From assembly GCA_022825235.1 (NCBI GenBank), contig JAJDYI010000049.1:1-64000 (forward strand): DNA of 64,000 nucleotides. Reading direction: 5' to 3'. The notes beneath the pieces were generated by a model. That model made no database searches, was not told where the DNA came from, and saw only the letters and a program-made list of their open reading frames with translations. Below, in pieces: positions 55,701 to 64,000 of this stretch. The DNA is from Alphaproteobacteria bacterium (GTDB lineage Bacteria; Pseudomonadota; Alphaproteobacteria; TMED109). Position 1 is the stretch's first letter. Each line of letters starts with the position of its first letter. The position numbers were made by a program, and so were the translations under genes.

Positions 55701-58700
55701 GCCAGTCCACCGCTGCCACCACGGCGTTCGTCGCGTCCTGCCGCAGCAGACGTTCAAGCGCCTTGAAGCCCTGCTCCGGCGTGAACCAGCCGGTGCCGGA
55801 TGCCTCCCGCCGCCCGGCGATCCGTTCCCGCTGCTCCTCCGCCTCGCCCAGCTCCGACCAAGCGCCCCAGGCAATGGCCTGCCCCGGGAGCCCGAGCGCA
55901 CGCCGGTGCGCAGCGAGCTGATCGAGGAAGGCGTTGGCGGCCGCGTGGTTGGCCTGGCCAGGATTGCCCAGAATCCCGGCGACGCTCGAGAACAGGACGA
56001 ACATGTCCAGGTCGCGATCTACCGTCGACCGGTGCAGGTGCCAAGCCCCCAGCATCTTCGGCCACAGGACGGTTTCGAAGCTCTCCCAGCTCTGGTTCCC
56101 GAGGGCCGCGTCCGAAAGCACGCCGACGCTGTGGATGACCCCGGCGAGCGGCGGCAGGGTTCCGTCCATCCGTGCCAGCATGGCATCCAGCGCATCGGTG
56201 TCGGTCACGTCGGCAAGCTCGACCTCGATCCTGAAGCCGCGGGCGCGCAGCGCCCCGATCGCCTCTTCCGACGCCGCGTCCGGCGGCCTGCGGCCATTCA
56301 GCACGATCGTTCCCGCGCCGTGCTCGGCCAGCCATCCGGCGAGGGCGCAGCCGATGCCGCCCAGGCCGCCGGTCACAAGATAAGTCCGGTCCTGCCGCAG
56401 CTGGCCGGTCTCAAGCGACGACGTCGTAAGCACGATCTTGCCGATGTGCCGTGCCGCGCGCATGTAGCCCATCGCTGCGCTGGTCTCCGCGAGGGGCCAT
56501 CTCGTGTGCCTGAGCGGCGCCAGCTCTCCCGCGGCAATTCGATCCAGTACGTCCCTCAAAGCTGCGCCTGGCCGCGCCGGATCCTGCGTCTTCAGGGTGT
56601 AGAGATCGAGGATCGAATAGGCGACGTCCGGGCGCAGCGCGCTCATCTCGTCCTCGCTCAGGATGTCCCGTCTGGCGAGCTCCACGAAGCGGCCGCCCTC
56701 CGCGAGGCAGGCGAGGCTCGCCTCGATGAAGCCCTCACCCGTCAGGCTGTTCAGGACCACGTCGACCCCGGCGCCGTCCGTTGCGTCGAGGATTTCCTGA
56801 CCGAACGCGGTCGAGCGGCTGTCGAACACGTGCTCGACGCCGAGGGAGCGGAGATAGGCCTGCTTGGGTGAACTCGCGGTGGCGAACACCTCCGCGTCAG
56901 CCACCTGCGCCAGCTGGATCGCCGCAAGCCCCACGCCGCCGGCGCCGGCGTGAATCAGCACCCGGTCGCCGGCTTTCAGCCCGGCGAGCTCGTATGACAG
57001 CGCGCAGGTCACGAACACCGAAGGGATCGTGGCAAGTGCCGCAGCCGACACGCCCGGCGGCGCCGGCGCCACCAGCTCCTCGGGAGTCACCACCTCCGGT
57101 CCGAACGTGCCGAACGCGAAACCGGCCACGCGGTCGTCGACCGAGAAGGAAGCGACGTCGGACCCTGTTTCGACAACACGGCCGCAAAACTCCTCGCCGA
57201 GCAGCCCCTCTTCGACCAGCCCCATCGCCCGGAACACATCAAGGAAATTGAGTCCGCAGGCTTCGACCGCGACGCGCACTTCCTTCGGCTCCAGACTGCG
57301 CGCGGTCAGCGGCTGCACCTGCAGCGATTCGATCGCGCCACCCTCATCGGGTGCCAACACCCAGCCCGCTTGCTCCGGCAGGGCGATACGTTCCATGCCG
57401 GATCCGGCCCGAACGAGCCGGGCCGCTTGGCGGCGTCCCTGGCGATACGCGATGTGGTTCTCGTTATCAGCGAACAGCAGCTCTTCCGCGAGCGCGGCCT
57501 GCGGCTCCACGGCCTCCGGGTCGAGATCGAGCATCCGGGATTGCAGTTGGGGCGCTTCTCGCACCACCACCCTGCCGAAGCCCCAAAGGGCGGCACCGGC
57601 CAACTGCCCGGTCCGCTCCCGTTCCAGCACTTGCGCACCGCGGGTGACGAACCACACGCCTTTCTCGGGCACAACGTCCGCGTCCGAGATTCCTTGCGCG
57701 AGTGCGAGCGCGCTCGCCGCCGTCCGCTTCGCGTCCGCCGCCATGTCAGCGGTCGAAGCGTCCATCCCGTGGCCGTCCTGAGAAACGAGGTGCACCGCGC
57801 CGGCGAAGGGTACGTCCGGGGGCAAACCTTCGATGAGCGATCGCCAGGACTCGCGCCGTTCGATCTCCACCGAAGCCGCCACGACCCCGGCCTCGCTCTC
57901 CGCCGTCGCGGGGACACCCTCCGGAGCGTCGCCGGCCAAGACCACCCGCTGATTTTGTGCCGCGAGCTGCGCCGCCAGCGTCGTGGCCAAGCCGCCCCGG
58001 TCGGCGGCCAGGATCCAGACACCCTCCGGCAAGTCGATCTTCGCCGGACCCTGCGCCACGATGACTCCTCGATCCGGCAGGCCTGCGGCTTCCGACCGGT
58101 CCACACCGAGAACTTCGGACTCGGCAAATCCCGAGTCCGCGAGCGCCTCGCACCAGATGTCGGGCCCCGCGAGGGCGTGGTTGGCACGGTAGCGATCGGC
58201 GAAGCGCCACCATCCGTCCAACTGACCGAAGATCAGGTCCATCCAGCCCCGGCCCCGCTGGTTCTCCAGTGCCACCAGCAGCCCCGACGGGGCCAGGAGC
58301 GCCCGGCAGTGGGCAAGCGTCTGGTCCAGATGGCGCGTGGCGTGCAGCACGTTGGCCGCGATGACCATGTCGTAGGCGTGGGGGTCGAAGCCCTGATCTA
58401 TCGGATCCTTCTCAATGTCCAGAACCCGGAAGTCGATTGAAACGCCGCCCGTGCCGAAACGCGCCTCCGCGTCGGCGAAGAAGCCCGCGGAAATATCCGT
58501 GTACATGAGGGCGAACCGGCCTGCCGGAAGCTCCGGCAGGAAGTGTTCGGTCGCCGAGCCGATGCCAGCACCCACCTCCAGCACGCGTAGCTGCCGTCCG
58601 TCCGGCAGTTCCTCCACGAGCGTCCGGACCACCTCGCCGATCATCCGGTTCGCCGCCCGCCAGACTGGCGCCAGCCGATACAGATCGCCGGCCGTCGGCT

Positions 58701-61700
58701 CAGCGTCGCCGAACAGCAGCGACAGCGGGTCCTCGTTGCCGCGGAGCACCTCCGGCAGGGCGCCCGCGCAGCGCCGAAACAGCCCGATCTCGTTCGCCGC
58801 GTGCGGGAAGCGCGTCGTCACCTCGGCCAGAAACGCCTCGGAATCGCGAGGCATCTTGTCCGGCAGCTGGTCGTCGGCCCCGACCATCACCGCGAAGCCA
58901 CCGTCTTTCACCTGCAGCACGCCCAAACGGGCCAGAATTTCCAGCATCCGGCGAAGCAGATGCACGTGCTCGGGTAGGACTTCGAGACGCTCGCGCAACT
59001 CATCCGGGTCCACGGCCGCGCCAGCTTCGCGCTCCCACCCTAATGTTTCCAGGGCCGAGAGCGCATAGCACCCGGCCGCCCGTTCCATTTCCCCTTGCAG
59101 GTCTATTTCGTCCGCGACCTTGACTCCCTCATCGGTCAGATACCGGGAGAACGGCTGCGAGCGGGCCGCCGCGGCCGACGGGCGCGGAAGAAAATCGGCC
59201 GGCAGCATGCCCGGCGGCAGGGCGCGGTCACGCCATACGACTTCGTAGAGCAGCTCCTCCACACCCTCCACGGCGGCAAGCAGCGCACTGCGCGTTGCCC
59301 GCTTCACCGTGTACCCGACCAAGGCCCCGATCGGCGTTCCGCCGATGTCGCAGAGGATGATGTCCGCCGTCATCACCTCCGGCGGACCGGCGTTGTCACT
59401 ACCCGCTTCACCCTTCATGCGCACATGGCAAAGCAGCCGGTCCGGCAGCCGGTCCGGCAACGTAAGCCGGTCCCACCCGAAGGGCAGGTAAGTGTCTTCC
59501 TCGTTGGATCCGACCGGCCCGCGGGCTGCTCCCATGACCTGAAAGCAGCCGTCCAGCAGGAGTGGATGAACGCCTAGCTCACTCGGGCCGACGGAGTCCG
59601 GCAGGGATATTTCGCCCAGGGCCTCGCCTGGCTGGAACCAGAGCGCCTTCAGCGTGCGGAAGGAGGGGCCGAGATCGATTCCTACCTCCGACTTGGCGCG
59701 GTAGTAGGCAGCAAGCTCCACCGGCGCCAAATCGGCCTTCAGTCGTGCGGGATCCAGCGATTCCGATGCCGGTGGCAGGGTCGAGCCCGGGCTTGCCGAG
59801 ACCCGGCCCTCCGCGTGCAGCGACCATTCGGCGTCGTCCGTCCCCCTGCTCAGAATCTGGACACGGCGCCACTCGTCCTCTCCGGCACTAGCCAGCTGCA
59901 CCTGCACGCGACGACCATCTTCTGCGCTTCCCCCTGTGACGCCCTTCTCCCCCGGAAAGACAAGCGCACTCCGCATCTGGAAGTCCTCGACGACAGCCGG
60001 GCCGGGGGTCTCGGCGGTGCAGGCCGCGACCGCCATGGCGCCGTAGAGCGCGCCAGGCGCCACCAGCCGGTCGAACACGCGGTGGTCACCGAGCCATGCC
60101 GGGTCCGAGGGGAACAAGTCGGTGTCGAAGCTGATCACGCCGCTCGCGGAATCGTGTCGCACACCCAGCAACGGGTGACCGGTCCCCGATCGCCGCCTCC
60201 TGCGTGCCTCGACCCAGTAGCGCTCGCGCTGGAATGGATAGCCCGGCAGCGCAATACGGCTGCGCAACTCGCCGGCAAAGAGCCCTTCGAAGCGTATTGG
60301 AAGCCCCGCCTCGTAGGCCGCGGCGACGGCCTCCACGAAGCCGCCCCCGGACCCCGGCAACGGTTGCTCCTCACCGGTTGCCGGACGCTTGAGACTAGAC
60401 ATCACCGCCGGGGTCTGGGACCCAGCCGCATCCGGCCAGGCAAGCGTGGTCATCGGCCCCAGCACCGCGTGCGGACCGACTTCCACGATCGCCTCAACCG
60501 ACAGCCCCGCCAGCGCTTCCACGCAGGTGCGGAACGCCACCGGCGCGCGCATCTGCTGCCGCCAATACGCCGCATCCAGGGCCTCGCCCGAACCGACCGG
60601 GAGACCGGTGAGATTGCTGACAAAGGGAAGCGTCGGAGGTGCGAAGGCAAGTTTCGAGAGGGCTGCCTCCAAGTCGTCCATCGCGGGCTCGATCATGGCG
60701 CTGTGGTAGGCAGGGCTCTTCCGCAGCCGCGCGACCCGGATGTTGGCCGCCTCCAGACGATCGAGGATCGCGGCGATTTCCGCTGCCGGGCCACTGATGA
60801 CCTGGTGCGCCCCGTTGTCGGCGGCAATGCAGAGGCCGACGCCCTGCGAAGCCCCATTGTGTTCATCCAGGGCCTCCGAGACGCGGGCGGCCGGTGCAAA
60901 CACCGCCGCCATCGCGCCCTCACCGGGCAACGCCCCGATCAGCGAACCGCGCAACGCCGCAAGACGAAGCCCGTCCTCCAGGCCGAACACACCCGCGGCA
61001 TGCGCCGCCGCGATCTCTCCCAGGCTGTGCCCCAGCACCACGGACGGCTGGATACCCAGACTCGACCAGAGCTCCGTCAGCGCGCATTCAAGCGCGTAGA
61101 TCGCCGGCTGTTTCCACTGCGGATCGTCCAAGTCTCCCGCGGCGCCGGAACGACCGAACATCACGTCGAGCAGCGAGGCGCCACGGTCCTTCCGGAGTAC
61201 CTCCTCGCACCGGTCGAGCACCGCGCGCACCACCGGCTCGCTGTCGTAGAGTGCGGCGCCCATACCCGGCCACTGACTGGCCTGTCCGGTGTAGACGAAC
61301 GCCACCTTCGAGGCCTCGCGGGATGGCGGACCGTCGCCCGCATCAGCGATCGCCCGCAGCCCGTCGCGCAGCGACTCCGCGTCGTGAAACGCCACCCCCG
61401 CGCGGTGGCTGAAGTGGCTCCGCCCGATGCTGGCCGACCAAGCCATGTCGGGGAGCAGGGCACCGGACACCGCGTCCCCGCCCGCGAGTGCTGTCTCCTC
61501 TTCGTCAAGCCATGCCAGATAGCGCCCCGCCAGGTCGCGAAGCGCAGCGCCTGACTTCCCGGAAAGCGGCAGCAGGCGTGTCCTTCGGGGGGCAAGTCCG
61601 CCCTCCGCCCCCAACGGGGCGACGGAGCCAGGCAGTGAAACCGCGATCGGCCGGGGAGCGCCGGCGACCCGACCCTTCCCGTCGAGGCTCGACACGGAAC

Positions 61701-63099
61701 CGCCGGGCGGGACATATCCCTCCAGCACGACATGGGCGTTCGTGCCTGACCAGCCGAACCCGCTGACGCCGGCGAGCGGCGGGCGGTCTGCATCGGCCGG
61801 CCATGACGTCGGGGCAGTCGTCACCTGCAGCGGCAGCCGCTCCCAGTCCATCGCCGGGTTCGGATTGCGGAAGTGCAGGTGCCTGGGGATGATTCCCCGA
61901 TTCATCGCCAGCACGGTCTTGATCAGTCCCGCGGCCCCTGCCGCCGATTCCAGATGGCCGATGTTGGTCTTGACCGAGCCGACCAGCAGCGGGCGGTCCG
62001 CGTCGCGACCACGCCCGTAGACCGCCGCCATCGCGTCGATCTCGATCGGGTCGCCCACCTCTGTCCCGGTCCCGTGCGCCTCCAGATAGTCGATATCCGA
62101 CGGGAGGACCCCCGCCCGCTCGAGCGCCGCCGCGATGACGCGTTGCTGCGCCGCCCCGTTCGGAACCGTCAGACCCGGGCTCGCCCCGTCCTGATTCAGC
62201 GCCGTGCCCCGGATCACGCCCCAGATGCGATCGTTGTCCGCCTCCGCGTCAGCGAGCCGCTTCAGGACGATGATGCCGCAGCCTTCGCCCCGCACGTACC
62301 CGTTGGCGGAAGCGTCGAAGGCCTTGCACTGGCCGTCCGGTGACAGCATTCCCGCGTTAGCGCGGAATTCCAGAAGCCGGCCGGACAGGATGATGTTCAC
62401 CCCTCCGGCAAGCGCGAGGTCGGCGTCACCTCGCTGCAGGCCTGCGACCGCCAGGTGCGTGGCGACCAACGATGACGAACAGGCGGTGTCCACCGCCAGC
62501 GCCGGCCCCCCGAGGCCCAGCGCAAACGCGACGCGGCCGATCGCGGTATTGAGGGACGTGCCAGTGACCGCATACAGGTTGGCGGCGGGCTCGGCCGACC
62601 CCGCATTCTCGCTGGCCTCCAGGATCAGTCCACGGTAGTCGTTGTTGCTGATGCCCGCGTAGACACCGGTACGACTGTCCTTAAGCCGCTCGGGGTCAAT
62701 GCCGGCGTCTTCAAGCGCCCGCCAGCCGGTCTCCAGGATCAGCCGTTGCTGCGGGTCCAGCAAGTTTGCTTCGACCGGCGAAATACGGAAAAAGGCGGCG
62801 TCAAACCGGTCGAGATCTTCGAGATAGGCGCCGAAGCGGCAGGCGTTGATTTGTCCCGTGTCGTCGGGAAACAACATGCCCAAACGCCCGATGCCGGACC
62901 CCGGAACACCCTGCTGGACCGCGTTCCCGCCGGCCTCCAGCAGGTCCCAGAAAGCGGAAAGGCCGCCCGCCCCTGGAAATCGGCAGGCCATGCCCACGAT
63001 CGCGATCGGCGAATTCGGGTCAGAGAATGCCGGCGAACGGCCCGCAGCGAGGGAGTGCCGTTCTTCGCCTAGCGCGGAATTCCGGTCTGAGTCCCTCAT
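52759..63099 (-). CDS. Type I polyketide synthase, KS-AT-DH-cMT-ER-KR-ACP-KS-AT*
   Basis: 3446 residues from ATG 63099 (AGAGGAT in front; the frame continues 78 codons upstream without similarity). Domains: KS1 about 30-460 (DTACSSS, Cys207; EAHGTGT; NIGH); AT1 about 598-890 (GHSLGE, Ser692); DH about 960-1240 (His1006, Asp1183); C-methyltransferase about 1440-1680 (VLEVGAGIGSAT); ER about 1930-2225 (IHAGAGGVGLAAIQLA); KR about 2235-2470 (TGGLGGIG; GQANHAAANAF with His2385 where Tyr is usual); ACP about 2505-2585 (LGMDSL, Ser2546); KS2 about 2613-3035 (NCAASL, Cys2777); AT* about 3166-3370 (GHGAGE, no Ser; middle part deleted). It ends RYWIN just behind the post-AT linker, with no ACP or thioesterase. 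A complete reducing, methylating module like this should make methyl-branched fatty-acid-like chains. The terminal KS-AT* role is unknown. Confidence 0.93.
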   Translation of the reverse strand: MRDSDRNSALGEERHSLAAGRSPAFSDPNSPIAIVGMACRFPGAGGLSAFWDLLEAGGNAVQQGVPGSGIGRLGMLFPDDTGQINACRFGAYLEDLDRFDAAFFRISPVEANLLDPQQRLILETGWRALEDAGIDPERLKDSRTGVYAGISNNDYRGLILEASENAGSAEPAANLYAVTGTSLNTAIGRVAFALGLGGPALAVDTACSSSLVATHLAVAGLQRGDADLALAGGVNIILSGRLLEFRANAGMLSPDGQCKAFDASANGYVRGEGCGIIVLKRLADAEADNDRIWGVIRGTALNQDGASPGLTVPNGAAQQRVIAAALERAGVLPSDIDYLEAHGTGTEVGDPIEIDAMAAVYGRGRDADRPLLVGSVKTNIGHLESAAGAAGLIKTVLAMNRGIIPRHLHFRNPNPAMDWERLPLQVTTAPTSWPADADRPPLAGVSGFGWSGTNAHVVLEGYVPPGGSVSSLDGKGRVAGAPRPIAVSLPGSVAPLGAEGGLAPRRTRLLPLSGKSGAALRDLAGRYLAWLDEEETALAGGDAVSGALLPDMAWSASIGRSHFSHRAGVAFHDAESLRDGLRAIADAGDGPPSREASKVAFVYTGQASQWPGMGAALYDSEPVVRAVLDRCEEVLRKDRGASLLDVMFGRSGAAGDLDDPQWKQPAIYALECALTELWSSLGIQPSVVLGHSLGEIAAAHAAGVFGLEDGLRLAALRGSLIGALPGEGAMAAVFAPAARVSEALDEHNGASQGVGLCIAADNGAHQVISGPAAEIAAILDRLEAANIRVARLRKSPAYHSAMIEPAMDDLEAALSKLAFAPPTLPFVSNLTGLPVGSGEALDAAYWRQQMRAPVAFRTCVEALAGLSVEAIVEVGPHAVLGPMTTLAWPDAAGSQTPAVMSSLKRPATGEEQPLPGSGGGFVEAVAAAYEAGLPIRFEGLFAGELRSRIALPGYPFQRERYWVEARRRRRSGTGHPLLGVRHDSASGVISFDTDLFPSDPAWLGDHRVFDRLVAPGALYGAMAVAACTAETPGPAVVEDFQMRSALVFPGEKGVTGGSAEDGRRVQVQLASAGEDEWRRVQILSRGTDDAEWSLHAEGRVSASPGSTLPPASESLDPARLKADLAPVELAAYYRAKSEVGIDLGPSFRTLKALWFQPGEALGEISLPDSVGPSELGVHPLLLDGCFQVMGAARGPVGSNEEDTYLPFGWDRLTLPDRLPDRLLCHVRMKGEAGSDNAGPPEVMTADIILCDIGGTPIGALVGYTVKRATRSALLAAVEGVEELLYEVVWRDRALPPGMLPADFLPRPSAAAARSQPFSRYLTDEGVKVADEIDLQGEMERAAGCYALSALETLGWEREAGAAVDPDELRERLEVLPEHVHLLRRMLEILARLGVLQVKDGGFAVMVGADDQLPDKMPRDSEAFLAEVTTRFPHAANEIGLFRRCAGALPEVLRGNEDPLSLLFGDAEPTAGDLYRLAPVWRAANRMIGEVVRTLVEELPDGRQLRVLEVGAGIGSATEHFLPELPAGRFALMYTDISAGFFADAEARFGTGGVSIDFRVLDIEKDPIDQGFDPHAYDMVIAANVLHATRHLDQTLAHCRALLAPSGLLVALENQRGRGWMDLIFGQLDGWWRFADRYRANHALAGPDIWCEALADSGFAESEVLGVDRSEAAGLPDRGVIVAQGPAKIDLPEGVWILAADRGGLATTLAAQLAAQNQRVVLAGDAPEGVPATAESEAGVVAASVEIERRESWRSLIEGLPPDVPFAGAVHLVSQDGHGMDASTADMAADAKRTAASALALAQGISDADVVPEKGVWFVTRGAQVLERERTGQLAGAALWGFGRVVVREAPQLQSRMLDLDPEAVEPQAALAEELLFADNENHIAYRQGRRQAARLVRAGSGMERIALPEQAGWVLAPDEGGAIESLQVQPLTARSLEPKEVRVAVEACGLNFLDVFRAMGLVEEGLLGEEFCGRVVETGSDVASFSVDDRVAGFAFGTFGPEVVTPEELVAPAPPGVSAAALATIPSVFVTCALSYELAGLKAGDRVLIHAGAGGVGLAAIQLAQVADAEVFATASSPKQAYLRSLGVEHVFDSRSTAFGQEILDATDGAGVDVVLNSLTGEGFIEASLACLAEGGRFVELARRDILSEDEMSALRPDVAYSILDLYTLKTQDPARPGAALRDVLDRIAAGELAPLRHTRWPLAETSAAMGYMRAARHIGKIVLTTSSLETGQLRQDRTYLVTGGLGGIGCALAGWLAEHGAGTIVLNGRRPPDAASEEAIGALRARGFRIEVELADVTDTDALDAMLARMDGTLPPLAGVIHSVGVLSDAALGNQSWESFETVLWPKMLGAWHLHRSTVDRDLDMFVLFSSVAGILGNPGQANHAAANAFLDQLAAHRRALGLPGQAIAWGAWSELGEAEEQRERIAGRREASGTGWFTPEQGFKALERLLRQDATNAVVAAVDWPVFGDSLGSRPSVLEDLLAVATDDDEESLSEDLLVQLGATPPAGREDLLVSFLQREVQAVLRLPSAPASTVGFFDLGMDSLVAVELRNRLNRAFSATYTAPNTLVFDYPTIADLARHLVDALDEAAPAPEAGPEPSPQPPVPRGDDGIAIIGMACRFPGAPDLASFWRQLESGHDAVTNGRQDKGPWSGVAGDPAIVDGAWQHGGFVDEIDQFDTRFFGIQPISARGMDPQQRLLLETSWRALEDAGVDPDGLKGSRTGVYAGIATSEYRDLMMADGKGLNYLGTASSAAVGSIAFKLGFTGPAIPAMLNCAASLVTVQQAVAGLRRGEVDLALVGGVSAVLSSGLTSEMAALGMLSREGRCRTFDAAADGFVRSEGCGMVVLKRLEEAETDGDRIWAVIRGAAVNQNGVSAGPTVPNGPAQERVIEEALSEAGVAASEVDYLEAHGAGSALGDPIEVQAAAAVYGQGRAKDRPLLIGSVKTNIGHLESAAGVAGLIKVVLAMRHGVIPRQLHFRDPNPHVDWDQLPVRVVSEATTWPGELGRPPRAGVSAFGISGTNAHVVVEGYDAPDNSSLSRGEARWAVGAPRPVAVALPDDVAMPPGADSGLAARAARLLPLSGKSERALRRLAGRYLAWLDERDSAQALDGAASDLTLSDMAWTAGAGRSHFDCRAAVVFSDVGSLRDGLQVLAAGDAGPAPGTGTKVAFAYTDQGSQWLGAGEALYASEPVVRSVLDRCEEVLGELRGASLLDTIFGRSGAAGDLSDPLWRRPAIYALECALTALWSSIGVRPSVVVGHGAGELAAAQASGVFGLEDGLRLAAASDDPGAASEGVVMGAPSITLVSAASGRAVAADEALDASYWRQRAADDPAPVERCVRTLAALDVDVVVETGPSAGLGKLMRSASPQAAGNTDTPVVLSSLGRSTGGDEMPAAGSGDFVDAVAGAYEAGLALSFAGLFAGEIRRRIALPGYPFERQRYWIN

Positions 63100-64000
63100 C
63101 GCGAATCCTCTTTTTTTGAGCGGCGCTGTGGCCCGCGAACCGGCGCCGACGTTGTCCCTTGAACCGTCATGATATTCGCAACATGATACTACCGAAGGCG
63201 ACGCTCGACGTGAGGCGGCGTGACAGCCTGAATGGCACTTCCCATTCCGAGGGTGTCTCGCCGAACGTATCGTCGAGAGCACCAGCCACCCCGCAAACAT
63301 CTTTTCAAGACAGCACAGACAACTCGAGGACAACCCCGCTGCCTACCCTGTATGCCACTCGCCGCGGGTGGTGGTGTTCTTCCGGGTCCCGCTCGATGAG
63401 CGTCAGCGGCATCGCCGCGTAATCGCTCTGCCGCCCTAGGCAGATGAGCGGCCGCGCACGTCGAGACACGCCTCAACTGACCGTCTGAAGGTGGTGGCGG
63501 AGTTCAACTCCGATCGGCACGGACCAACATCCAAGGCCTTCGTGGCCTCTCGTGGAAGTCCCTGTAAGGTGCCTAAGTGAAGCCATCATGACGTCCTAGC
63601 GCGCAAGCTTTCGAACACGGTGGCCCTGTTGCCGTATAATGGTGATCTTCCCGAAAACCAGAAGAAGCCTTACCCTGACTAGGCAACTCAAGTCTGGACG
63701 AGCTATTGAGATCGGAACCGGACGTCGGCCGCGATCGGCTCCTGCCACGGTCCAAGACGCCGGCGCTGCGGGAGGTGGCCGTCGCCGACCTGGCCGGTCT
63801 TGGCGTCAGCCGAGCCGACCGGGTGGCGCTCCAAGCCTGGGCGGCGGAGATCGAGCCGCGCCTGGAGCGTCATCAGATCGACATCGCCGATCGGACCATC
63901 ACCAGCCCGATCGGTGGGTGGTCAGTGGCACGTTCACGATCTTTACCCAACGTATCAAGGGGCGGATCGACATCCAGCCACCCGAGGCACGCCGAAAGCC
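63100..64000. other. Upstream region of the PKS gene to the window edge
   Basis: No supported gene. TATAAT occurs at 63635-63640 without a good -35 box. From about 63640 two plus-strand frames stay open to the edge (one containing DLAGLGVSRADRVALQAWAA), neither recognisable; a gene may continue beyond the window. Confidence 0.35.

Noticed and set aside
55528-58440. Plus-strand frames of 447 and 356 codons inside the PKS region
   Set aside because: Complement of ER, KR and methyltransferase domains that are clear on the minus strand.
63635-63640. TATAAT as promoter of a gene running off the right edge
   Set aside because: No acceptable -35 box at 16-18 bases and no recognisable gene behind it.

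Overview
The window is GC-rich, gene-dense bacterial DNA. Outer-membrane porins of the OprO/OprP type, a TonB/ExbB/ExbD system with its receptor, an IscS-ferredoxin pair, a DUF1244 protein and a betaine/choline-type ABC transporter point to a Gram-negative member of the Pseudomonadota; the class cannot be fixed from the sequence alone. Many genes are visibly decaying (nonsense codons, single-base frameshifts, truncated remnants). A fatty-acid-synthase-like type I polyketide synthase lies next to its own Sfp-type phosphopantetheinyl transferase. This combination would fit a marine, host-associated (for example sponge-associated) bacterium, but that is inference.

Layout. 1-4614 (minus): 5' part of a very large secreted Calx-beta repeat protein that runs off the left edge. 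5.1-8.0 kb: a graveyard with an IS5-type transposase remnant, a broken AttH/CrtC-like gene, an AbiEii fragment and a doubly frameshifted toxin-antitoxin pair. 8.7-15.5 kb: the Na+/H+ antiporter NhaA, a betaine-binding protein copy with an amber codon in its signal peptide, a second IS5 remnant, a lipoprotein and a porin. 15.9-20.1 kb: a 1075-residue OB-fold/SF1 helicase/nuclease fusion followed by a dead tyrosine integrase, probably an old mobile island. 20.5-23.7 kb: an intact binding protein-permease-ATPase betaine/choline uptake operon.

23.8-33.1 kb (minus): a metal-uptake locus with a TonB-dependent receptor carrying extraordinary acidic loops, ExbB, two ExbD, a TonB with a very long proline linker, an imelysin-family lipoprotein-like protein, a di-haem CxxCH oxidoreductase and PaiB. 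33.3-36.6 kb: the NAD(P)HX repair enzyme Nnr and an OprP-like porin with a clear terminator. 36.6-39.6 kb: an IolD-like ThDP enzyme plus a Gfo/Idh/MocA dehydrogenase. 40.1-50.9 kb: a DUF4143 ATPase whose start lies inside four 22-bp tandem repeats, a fluoroacetate-dehalogenase-like hydrolase, a macro-domain protein, DUF1244, ferredoxin, cysteine desulfurase, another porin, a PanE-like reductase, a YchF remnant and an intact VapBC module with a palindromic operator.

51.0-63.1 kb: a metallophosphoesterase and a phosphopantetheinyl transferase (overlapping, plus strand) converge on a 3446-residue PKS (minus strand) ordered KS-AT-DH-cMT-ER-KR-ACP-KS-AT*. The last AT has lost its active serine and its middle section, and the protein stops exactly at the post-AT linker. 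This unusual megasynthase, the acidic-loop receptor and the iteron-like repeats are the most interesting items. No tRNA, rRNA or CRISPR array was seen.
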